From the IMG/VR virus record IMGVR_UViG_3300042379_000183, positions 1 through 64,000 of that record: a stretch of 64,000 bases of DNA, one strand, 5' to 3'. A program made the position numbers and the translations under genes. Positions 57,717 to 64,000 of this stretch are shown piece after piece; the stretch's first letter is position 1; every line of letters starts with the position of its first letter. This DNA comes from a virus. The notes beneath the pieces are model-generated. The model ran no database searches and was not told the origin of the DNA. It saw only the letters and a program-made list of their open reading frames with translations.

Positions 57717-59126
57717 TTAGAAGACTCGAATTTGTCCAACATACCCCGGAGTAACATATGCATTTGCAAAGTAACCTTGATTATATATAAGTCCACTTTC
57801 TACTGTTGCTGAAAGTTCTAAAAATGTTTTAGCAGTTAAAAGATAAGTAGTATCTGTTGCATTTAATAATTCAATATCAAGTGTTTTTCCAACAAATGCA
57901 TATTGTTCATCGTCAATACTTGCTGCACCTAATACATCATCACTAGCATATACAGTATCATTTTCAATTCTACCAAATAAGGGAATTAAAGACGAACTGT
58001 CAGAAATACTAACAAAATCTGTTAATTGTTTATTAAACGCACTTATTGAAAATAATTCATTACTTGTTGCTGTTTCTAAAGGAATTCGATTAAAGTCGCT
58101 GATTGTATTAATGACATCCGTTGATAAAGGAGTATCAAACAAATCTCTATTAAAAGCAGTTACATTAGAAAAGATGTCTGAAGATGTTGTTGTGTCTATT
58201 AAAATTCTTCCATAACCAATAGAAAATAAAACGTCTTCTATTGAAGTTGTGGAATCAGCAATCTCTCTATTAAATAACATTAAAGTACTAAGAACATCTG
58301 TACTTGTTGTATTATCTAATAAAGTTGGATTAAAACTAACTACTACAATAACAACATCAGAGCCTGTTGCGGTATTTGTTAAGTTTCTATCAAAATTAAT
58401 AGTGGTTGCAAACAATTCTGATGTTGTACTTGTCTCTTGAAGATTTTTAGAAAATGCATTAATGATTGTTTCTGAAATAATGCTATTGTCAACTAATACT
58501 CTATTAAAAAGATTAGTTGTTATAAATACTTCTGAAGTAATCAGATCATCGAACACACTTTTTCCAACAAATGCATATTGATCATCATCAATATTAGCTT
58601 CGCCAAGAACGTCATCTGTTGGAAAAACACTATCTAATACAGTTCTATTAAATACGGCACTAGAACTAAATACTTCAAAAACAGTGCTTGAATCAATTTG
58701 TGCTTTAGCAAATAAACTTAAATATTGTTCAGATGCTACTCCAGTTTCAGTAATTTCTTTACTTGCATTAAAATAGATGAAATCACTAGTTATTCCAGAT
58801 TCATTAAATCCTTTTCCAATTAACTTTAAATTACTTTCTGAGCTTTGGAGCGTTTCATAGGTAATTTTATTTGGGTTAAGGATAACTACTTCATTTACTG
58901 AACTAAAATCTTCATTAAATTTAAATAGTATTGGTTCTAAGATTGAATCTTCACCATAATTTGATAAAACTATCTCAAATGCTGGATCAGATAGTTGTCC
59001 TTGTATCAATGGCTCACTAATACTACCTTGAATAACTGGTTCGATAACAACTGTTTCTTTTATCGTGTTATCAATAGGAATTGTGTATTCTTTTGCAGTG
59101 GCAGTTATAATCTTAATATCTGCCAT
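57717..59126 (-). CDS. Repetitive structural protein, 469 aa
   Basis: After an N-terminal beta region the chain contains about ten degenerate units of 25-30 residues around FNRxLxDxxxxxDVxxxxxx (VTAFNRDLFDTPLSTDVINT, ISDFNRIPLETATSNELFSI). A longer block occurs twice: DDVLGEANIDDDQYAFVGKS and DDVLGAASIDDEQYAFVGKT. The end reads SGLIYNQGYFANAYVTPGYV. Similar repeat proteins occur in aquatic phages as fibre or whisker proteins. Function is inferred from place and repeats. Confidence 0.72.
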   Translation of the reverse strand: MADIKIITATAKEYTIPIDNTIKETVVIEPVIQGSISEPLIQGQLSDPAFEIVLSNYGEDSILEPILFKFNEDFSSVNEVVILNPNKITYETLQSSESNLKLIGKGFNESGITSDFIYFNASKEITETGVASEQYLSLFAKAQIDSSTVFEVFSSSAVFNRTVLDSVFPTDDVLGEANIDDDQYAFVGKSVFDDLITSEVFITTNLFNRVLVDNSIISETIINAFSKNLQETSTTSELFATTINFDRNLTNTATGSDVVIVVVSFNPTLLDNTTSTDVLSTLMLFNREIADSTTSIEDVLFSIGYGRILIDTTTSSDIFSNVTAFNRDLFDTPLSTDVINTISDFNRIPLETATSNELFSISAFNKQLTDFVSISDSSSLIPLFGRIENDTVYASDDVLGAASIDDEQYAFVGKTLDIELLNATDTTYLLTAKTFLELSATVESGLIYNQGYFANAYVTPGYVGQIRVF

Positions 59127-59131
59127 CGTAA

Positions 59132-59722
59132 TTAGCCTACTACTAATTCAGTTGGACTAAATAGAATCTCAACCATACCTCTAATTGGTTTCCAGGTTCT
59201 TCTGAAGATACTATTGTTTGGTTCAGTTACTCTTAATTCAAAGAAGCCATACACTGAAGCGTTCACGGCAGGAGCAACAGACCAAGTAGAACTTAGTGTA
59301 CTTGGAAATTGAATATAAATCTTATTCAATGTAGTTTCAATCCAAAATGGATCACTATTTGGTGTAACTGCACTAATCCTTGCAACACCAGTAGAAAGCT
59401 TATAATACTTTCCACCATAGTATACAACTTCTTCCATATTATAGGCAGAAGCTGAATCCCAATTACCACGCTTTACTGGAGTTCTAACAGTTAATCCTGT
59501 TTGAATACCATTAGGTTGAATTGCAATTGGTTTCTCATCAGAGTTAACTACATTTAAGGCTTCAATGACAACTGCCTCATATGTATATCCAAGTGTTACA
59601 TCTGCAACAAAGTTCATTGTTACAGGAAATTCAAGTTGTTCACCTTTAATGAAAGACCACAAGACTGATCCGGAGTCAGTGATGAGGTCGTCAGCCAATT
59701 CAGTCAGTTGTGATCTTGCCAT
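59132..59722 (-). CDS. Structural protein, 196 aa
   Basis: It begins SQLTELADDLITDSGSVLWS and contains VVIEALNVVNSDEKPIAIQP, NMEEVVYYGGKYYKLSTGVA and FELRVTEPNNSIFRRTWKPI, ending RGMVEILFSPTELV. 'W..Y..G..V.Y.GKYY' is a common carbohydrate-binding-like segment in phage virion proteins. It probably belongs to the tail fibre or neck. It lies downstream of a terminator. Confidence 0.68.
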   Translation of the reverse strand: MARSQLTELADDLITDSGSVLWSFIKGEQLEFPVTMNFVADVTLGYTYEAVVIEALNVVNSDEKPIAIQPNGIQTGLTVRTPVKRGNWDSASAYNMEEVVYYGGKYYKLSTGVARISAVTPNSDPFWIETTLNKIYIQFPSTLSSTWSVAPAVNASVYGFFELRVTEPNNSIFRRTWKPIRGMVEILFSPTELVVG

Positions 59723-59748
59723 ACTATTCCTAAGTTTTACGTTTTAAA

Positions 59749-59770
59749 GAGGAGCTTTCTAAGGCTCCTC
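59749..59770 (-). terminator. Probable terminator within fibre cluster
   Basis: A perfect 7-bp stem GAGGAGC/GCTCCTC with an 8-base loop lies between two fibre genes. On the minus strand it is followed by TTTAAAAC, a weak T-tract, so termination may be partial. Confidence 0.6.
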
Positions 59771-59795
59771 GTGTACAAATAAAATAAATGCTAAA

Positions 59796-60356
59796 TCAAA
59801 CAGTATTCCAATTAGTGCCACGGAATACCAATGTAACGCTACCATTTGTCCCTGCAACAATCGTCAAAGAGGCAAGGCCTTCAATAGTCTCCACACCATT
59901 TGGTGTAATGCTAACGTTACTTGTACTTCCAGCTTCTGATTTAACAATATAAGTATCGCCATCAATACCAGCAGGCAATCCAATAAGAATTGGAGCAAGT
60001 ACACCACTCACGCCAATGTAATAATCAGAAGCTAATACAGTATAAGGACTAGCTGCGTTATTAACAAGAGTAGTAGCATATAAAGGTGTGCTTGAGGCAT
60101 TAATCGTTAAACTAGGTGCTGTACCTGTAATCGTGATATTGGTACCAGCAGTTAACGTTGTAATGACTCTATTAGTATTATCAAAGACATCACCACCGTT
60201 AATAGATGTTGTGCCATTGATCACATCAAAAGTTACAGTAGCTGTTGTTGCGACACTCTGAGGAATATCGATAACACCTGTGACTACATCAATGTTTGTA
60301 CCGACTTCAACTACGCCAAAGTTAGTCGTTGAAGCGATTGGGGAATTGTATGACAT
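59796..60356 (-). CDS. Fibre-type protein, 186 aa
   Basis: It begins MSYNSPIASTTNFGVVEVGT, as does the protein at 60717-61268 (MSYNTPLASVTDFGVMKVGT). The end contains LPAGIDGDTYIVKSEAGSTS and SVTLVFRGTNWNTV, a beta domain shared with the 146-aa and 100-aa proteins nearby. These are probably paralogous fibre or decoration subunits that exchange end domains. Confidence 0.7.
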   Translation of the reverse strand: MSYNSPIASTTNFGVVEVGTNIDVVTGVIDIPQSVATTATVTFDVINGTTSINGGDVFDNTNRVITTLTAGTNITITGTAPSLTINASSTPLYATTLVNNAASPYTVLASDYYIGVSGVLAPILIGLPAGIDGDTYIVKSEAGSTSNVSITPNGVETIEGLASLTIVAGTNGSVTLVFRGTNWNTV

Positions 60357-60414
60357 TTTATTGCTTTCTTTTTATTATTTGTGCAATTTAATGAATTGTT
60401 TTAAACCGAAACAT

Positions 60415-60717
60415 TTACGCTATAACCATCCAATTATTACCATCGTATGCCACTTGTAAATGACTATACGCACCATTAAGCATAGCAAAAGAGACACCAT
60501 TGATTTTCTTACCTCCAGCAGCTGTGATTGTTATAGGATTAACAACAGAGGTTCCAGAGTAATCTTTGATATAGAAGGTTTTTCCATCATCGTCATCGTG
60601 CAATGAAGGCAGTATGACTGAAGAAGGCGCATTCCTATTTATAAATAAGATAGTGCTATTTTTATTTATAGTATACGGTGAAGTTGTAACTATTGTTGTG
60701 TTTAGGTCTAATGACAT
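60415..60717 (-). CDS. Small fibre-type protein, 100 aa
   Basis: The chain (SVILPSLHDDDDGKTFYIKD, NPITITAAGGKKINGVSFAM, LQVAYDGNNWMVI) is a stand-alone copy of the end domain of the neighbouring fibre-type proteins. The 'LP....GK.F.IKD..G......I.I......I.G' pattern is a common phage beta domain at fibre ends. Its start overlaps the upstream stop by one base. Confidence 0.7.
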   Translation of the reverse strand: MSLDLNTTIVTTSPYTINKNSTILFINRNAPSSVILPSLHDDDDGKTFYIKDYSGTSVVNPITITAAGGKKINGVSFAMLNGAYSHLQVAYDGNNWMVIA

Positions 60718-61268
60718 TATGAGATCCTTGTCAATGTTACTTTAGCACTAGCACCTGTTGGTCTAGTTGGAGTAACTGCTGCTGGTAAGGCTGTTAAGGC
60801 TGTTGTAATATCAGCACTACTCCAAAACAATTGAACATTACTACCTGCGGTCATGTCTAAGGTGAAGTTACCTGAAGCAAACACTTGAGCTAATGTATTA
60901 GTAAGTTGTAAATCTTGTCGTGATAATGGAATATCCACACCATTGTAACGTAACCAGAAACTAATAGTATCGGTACCACCAGATGTCTTACCTACTAGAA
61001 CAGTAAACATTAGTGTATAGGTACCTGCATTAGCTACAGTTATTTCAGAAGTATTTACTATACTTACACCGTTAGCAGGATTGACATTACTAAGGGTTAC
61101 AGGATTTGCAGTACTTGCTACTGGATTAGTTTGTGTACCGTTAGTAAGAAAGCCGTAATTCAATAGGCCTAGTGTGGCAGCGACAACTCCATTAGTAGCA
61201 GTTAAGCCAGTACCAACTTTCATTACGCCAAAGTCTGTTACCGAAGCCAAGGGTGTATTATAGCTCAT
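60717..61268 (-). CDS. Fibre-type protein with C1q/TNF-like end domain, about 183 aa
   Basis: The ATG at 61268 (ATGA overlap) is preferred to 61280. The N-terminus MSYNTPLASVTDFGVMKVGT is paralogous to the 186-aa protein. The C-terminal 120 residues (AGTYTLMFTVLVGKTSGGTD, ISFWLRYNGVDIPLSRQDLQ, SNVQLFWSSADITTALTALP) look like a jelly-roll of the C1q/TNF type, common in trimeric phage fibres. Confidence 0.72.
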   Translation of the reverse strand: MSYNTPLASVTDFGVMKVGTGLTATNGVVAATLGLLNYGFLTNGTQTNPVASTANPVTLSNVNPANGVSIVNTSEITVANAGTYTLMFTVLVGKTSGGTDTISFWLRYNGVDIPLSRQDLQLTNTLAQVFASGNFTLDMTAGSNVQLFWSSADITTALTALPAAVTPTRPTGASAKVTLTRIS

Positions 61269-61705
61269 ACGACATTCCATTCTGTTCCATTAAATACTAA
61301 GGTGATGCTTCCAAAGTTAGTATTTAAGATAAAGCTTGGAGCTGTATCAATAGTCGTTGTGGCTGTAACAGTAATAGGGGTAGCTTGTGCAGTTCCATTT
61401 ATATCTTTAATGATAAATACCTTACCTGTAACAGATGCAGGTAAGACAACAGAACTAGGGCCTACGACATTAACACCAATAAAATAGTCTGTAGATATAG
61501 GGGCAAATGGTGTGGTTATTGCAATCGTAACAGGTATTACTGATGTACCAGAAGGCCCAGGAGGTCCGGGTGGTCCAGGGGGTCCAGGAGGACCAACAGT
61601 ATTACTTATAAACAAATCATTATCGCTACCACAAGGAAAACCAAGATTTGGAAAGGGTGGTGTCGGCCATAAATATGGCGGCATCCCTTGAAATTGATTT
61701 TGCAT
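61265..61705 (-). CDS. Collagen-like fibre protein, 146 aa
   Basis: About residues 33-50 are a collagen-like run of G-P-P triplets (GPPGPPGPPGPPGPSG), which forms a trimeric stalk. The following 90 residues (SVVLPASVTGKVFIIKDING, ITVTATTTIDTAPSFILNTN, SITLVFNGTEWNVV) form the beta end domain also seen in its neighbours. The N-terminus is Pro-rich and may attach to the virion. Confidence 0.78.
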   Translation of the reverse strand: MQNQFQGMPPYLWPTPPFPNLGFPCGSDNDLFISNTVGPPGPPGPPGPPGPSGTSVIPVTIAITTPFAPISTDYFIGVNVVGPSSVVLPASVTGKVFIIKDINGTAQATPITVTATTTIDTAPSFILNTNFGSITLVFNGTEWNVV

Positions 61706-61718
61706 ACAAATCCTTTAA

Positions 61719-61748
61719 ATCCCCCATAACTTATTAGCTATGGGGGGA
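61719..61748 (-). terminator. Hairpin, possible terminator before the fibre cluster
   Basis: An 8-bp stem CCCCCATA/TATGGGGG lies between the 321-aa gene and the collagen-like gene. On the minus strand it is followed only by ATTTAAAGG, so it is a weak terminator or an mRNA processing/stability hairpin. Confidence 0.5.
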
Positions 61749-61762
61749 AGATTTACTTAATA

Positions 61763-62728
61763 TTAACGAATATTAGTATTAGTATTTGCAGGATTTGCAG
61801 TCAAAGTGCCGCTACCAACGTTAATTGCTTCGTTAGTAGAGCGGATCGACTGGCCTAGGCCCCAGATCATGTTAGCCAATTGGCCATACTGCTGCTGTTG
61901 CTGTTGCTGCGATTGCATCTGATTGATGTTGTTCGTGGTAGTAACTTCGATACCACGGCTACGTTCAGCACCGTCAAAGCGCGCTTGCAATGCGATAACT
62001 GCCGAATTAGCATCGGACAATTGTCTATTGAGGGTAGCTTCATACTGCGAAACAATCAACGAACGAGTGAGCGCACCATCCATGGTAATGTCTTTCGACA
62101 ATTCATAGCGGTTCTGCATAACTTGCTGCTGAACACCATTCAATTGCTGAGCAAGAACCATTGTTCCCGCATTAACAACGTCTTTGACAGCGTCAATTCG
62201 ACCTTGCAGTGGAGCCGTCACGCCATTAATTGCGCCAATAATACCTAGCGACTGAGTCGCTTGGGAGGCTTCCATTGTTGCTGTAGAAAGAGCAACTGAC
62301 TTATCAACACCACCAATAGCAGCCATCAAGTCCATGTTGGCTTGGTTTTGCTCAGGCGGGTTACGCAGAGTTGCACCCAAGGCACCAGCTCCAGCGCCAT
62401 CTCCACCACCAAGCAGATTGCCGTTGTTACGCAGTAAACTACCCAGGATTAGGCCACCGATCATGCCACCACCACCAAACATACCACCATCTCCACCACT
62501 ATTACCAGACTTTTGAGCCATTGCCATCAGTGCTGCGGTACCGCTATCCATATCAGCCATGTTAGTTCCTTTTTCTTTTAGTTTTTGTTGTAATTCGGAA
62601 ACACTTCGCCAAATCCTATTAACATGCTCATCTACATCTTCGAACTTTGCTTCATTCGAGCCAGCGTGTTCAATTAGAGCATCCCTAACTCCTCCCAGAG
62701 TTTCGGGTACCATCATACTAGTAGCCAT
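61763..62728 (-). CDS. Glycine- and glutamine-rich virion protein, 321 aa, possibly two fused genes
   Basis: Residues 1-56 are a charged helix (ALIEHAGSNEAKFEDVDEHV, VSELQQKLKEKGTN). From Met57 a second part starts (MADMDSGTAALMAMAQKSGN) with AAGGA six bases before the ATG, then a Gly-rich region (GGMFGGGGMIGGLILGSLLR), a helical region, and a poly-Gln stretch (NQMQSQQQQQQQYGQ). Internal initiation at Met57 could give a 265-aa product. It probably is a virion protein; it lies directly after the terminase gene. Confidence 0.68.
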   Translation of the reverse strand: MATSMMVPETLGGVRDALIEHAGSNEAKFEDVDEHVNRIWRSVSELQQKLKEKGTNMADMDSGTAALMAMAQKSGNSGGDGGMFGGGGMIGGLILGSLLRNNGNLLGGGDGAGAGALGATLRNPPEQNQANMDLMAAIGGVDKSVALSTATMEASQATQSLGIIGAINGVTAPLQGRIDAVKDVVNAGTMVLAQQLNGVQQQVMQNRYELSKDITMDGALTRSLIVSQYEATLNRQLSDANSAVIALQARFDGAERSRGIEVTTTNNINQMQSQQQQQQQYGQLANMIWGLGQSIRSTNEAINVGSGTLTANPANTNTNIR

Positions 62729-62769
62729 ACTACTATTCCTTTTATTATAATATTACGAATCTTTGTTCG

Positions 62770-62783
62770 CTTATTTAAATAAG
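62770..62783. other. 14-bp perfect palindrome in terminase-downstream gap
   Basis: CTTATTTAAATAAG is a perfect palindrome in the 60-bp gap between the terminase and 321-aa genes. It is all A and T inside, so it is a poor terminator. It might be a protein-binding site, or chance in AT-rich DNA. Confidence 0.35.
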
Positions 62784-62788
62784 ACAAA

Positions 62789-64000
62789 TTAAAAGTTAAA
62801 CCCTCTAATAGTACGCTTGGTCCCTTGTTGTACCGGAAATAAATATTCAACACCATATCTAATTCCATCAGAAAAGTGTTCAACACCTTCCGATTTATCA
62901 AGGACTGCCATATCAGGATTATTATCAACCCACTTTGTACGTTCTAATGAATTAATAACACCTACGCATCGAGGATGTACACAAAGACCAATGTCACCTG
63001 CCGCAGTTAAGAGTTTCTTATTTACTGCAGCAACAGAATCAATAATAGGTGGAGCTTTAGAATGTGCTAAACACTGTATTTTATATGATTCTAAAATGCT
63101 AAAGTCAGTTCTACCTACAGGAGCAGATGTCTTTCTTGCTCTCCCAGATGGGTCAGGATAAGCATAAATCTTATGACCTTTATACTTTTCTACTATAGAC
63201 ATAGCTAGAGTCTCAGTGTCCGGATGTCCCTTAAATTCATCGATAATATGAATCTGTTTCCCACGAACTGCGAAAACAGAGGAACATTGCAGACCTACGT
63301 TAAAGTCGATATTGATATGTACATCTTCACCTAATGCACCATCAATGCCTTCTTCAAAATAGGGTAAATCATCTCTGATATGTTTCTTACGTTCAAAACA
63401 ATAGAATACACGGTTACCAGACTCTTGGAATGATGCGAGATACTCAGCAGCAAACTCTAAAGGATCTAGGTTATGTTTAATTCTTTCAATTTCATTAACA
63501 TCAAGAAACGGAGAGGTCTTATAATCAAAATGATATGACTTCCAATTTTTATCTAATGTCTCATATCCATGTAGCTCATGAAAATAGTTATAGCCCTTAG
63601 GAGTACTAATTATCAACGCTCTACCGGGAGACTTAGCACCGTATTCAAGGGCTCTTTTATTGGACCAACGAGTAATGATGGTAGGCTGGATAACACCTTG
63701 CCAAGCTTCTTTTGGGGTAATACCTTTTCTGCATGAAGAGACTTCGTCCCACACAACAAAATAGGCACCTTTACCGCGCATCCGTTCCACTGCTTCATAT
63801 GATAATAGCCTTAGTTCTACATTATTAGGAAATATAAATCTTCCAAGATCTCGAGAAGATTTTAACGCATAATGCTCCATACCAAGATCAAAGTTAATCA
63901 ACGGATAATAAATATCAGTTACTTGATCATAAGTAGGAGCGATAATGTAGACTATCTTATTAGGAATATTAACTCGTAATTCCAATAATTCAAAGATAGC
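62789..64000 (-). CDS. terL: Large terminase subunit (partial, N-terminus outside window)
   Basis: The motor pumps DNA into the head and cuts it. The frame is open to the right edge (AIFELLELRVNIPNKIVYII then APTYDQ), so the N-terminus with Walker A is missing. An internal TTG at 63985 is not a likely start. Visible are the adenine/strand motif YIIAPTY, Walker B VVWDEVSS, motif III ALIISTPKGYNYFHE, and the nuclease residues: DFNVG, YPDPSGRARKT and HFSDGIRYGVEYLF. The layout resembles large terminases of T7/N4-like and siphovirus types. About 403 codons are visible of an expected 450-600. Confidence 0.92.
   Translation of the reverse strand, partial: AIFELLELRVNIPNKIVYIIAPTYDQVTDIYYPLINFDLGMEHYALKSSRDLGRFIFPNNVELRLLSYEAVERMRGKGAYFVVWDEVSSCRKGITPKEAWQGVIQPTIITRWSNKRALEYGAKSPGRALIISTPKGYNYFHELHGYETLDKNWKSYHFDYKTSPFLDVNEIERIKHNLDPLEFAAEYLASFQESGNRVFYCFERKKHIRDDLPYFEEGIDGALGEDVHINIDFNVGLQCSSVFAVRGKQIHIIDEFKGHPDTETLAMSIVEKYKGHKIYAYPDPSGRARKTSAPVGRTDFSILESYKIQCLAHSKAPPIIDSVAAVNKKLLTAAGDIGLCVHPRCVGVINSLERTKWVDNNPDMAVLDKSEGVEHFSDGIRYGVEYLFPVQQGTKRTIRGFNF

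Noticed and set aside
62770-62783. Terminator after terminase
   Set aside because: The palindrome has only A and T in its inner arms and no T-tract, so it is too weak.
1-64000. tRNA genes, integrase, attachment sites
   Set aside because: Non-coding gaps are short and none shows a cloverleaf; no integrase or repressor frame is present.

Overview
This window is a large contiguous piece of a tailed double-stranded DNA phage genome (Caudoviricetes). It is AT-rich by inspection and every credible gene lies on the minus strand, so gene order reads from high to low coordinates. Tail genes are of the long, flexible, lambda-like type: a 2346-residue tape measure, a G/GT chaperone pair with a frameshift site, a tail tube and a J-like tip protein. 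The replication genes are T7-like: A-family DNA polymerase, primase-helicase, 5'-3' exonuclease, gp2.5-like SSB and a single-subunit RNA polymerase. No integrase, repressor or attachment site is visible, so a lytic life style is likely. Signal peptides and a T4-type lysozyme with small membrane proteins suggest a Gram-negative host. Fibre families known from aquatic phages and a B12-dependent ribonucleotide reductase suggest an aquatic host. The host cannot be named from the sequence, and both window ends cut a gene.

Layout from right to left. 64.0-62.8 kb: large terminase (partial). 62.7-43.9 kb: about 18 fibre or decoration genes, with collagen-like, glycine-rich, laminin-G-like and YadA-head-like modules and several internal duplications. 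43.8-41.7 kb: small membrane protein, small virion protein, portal and a 49-residue basic protein. 41.6-36.9 kb: a giant MuF head protein fused to a second T7/N4-type RNA polymerase. 36.8-31.8 kb: scaffold, major capsid, connectors, tail terminator, tail tube, G/GT chaperones and a gp10-like protein. 31.8-18.0 kb: tape measure, distal tail proteins, tip protein and a tail assembly chaperone. 18.0-15.6 kb: acetyltransferase-like protein and lysis module. 15.5-13.2 kb: small membrane, exported or unknown proteins with a hammerhead ribozyme between two of them. 13.1-1.5 kb: RNA polymerase, SSB, DNA polymerase, exonuclease, GIY-YIG nuclease, primase-helicase and class II ribonucleotide reductase. 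1.6-0 kb: small unknown genes.

The main discovery is the MuF-RNA polymerase fusion at 36926-41554. Its C-terminal half carries all the catalytic motifs of single-subunit RNA polymerases at correct spacing, and its N-terminus is a portal-associated head protein domain. The simplest reading is a virion-packaged RNA polymerase, analogous to that of phage N4 but built on a MuF scaffold, which would enter the cell with the DNA and transcribe the first genes. The free 756-residue polymerase would then transcribe later genes. A nearly invariant 20-bp element occurs three times, upstream of the SSB, lysis and capsid gene groups, and is the best promoter candidate for one of these enzymes. A second 30-bp element (27 of 30 identical) occurs twice in the accessory region. 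A complete type I hammerhead ribozyme at 14972-15023 would cut the mRNA just upstream of the ribosome binding site of the next gene.
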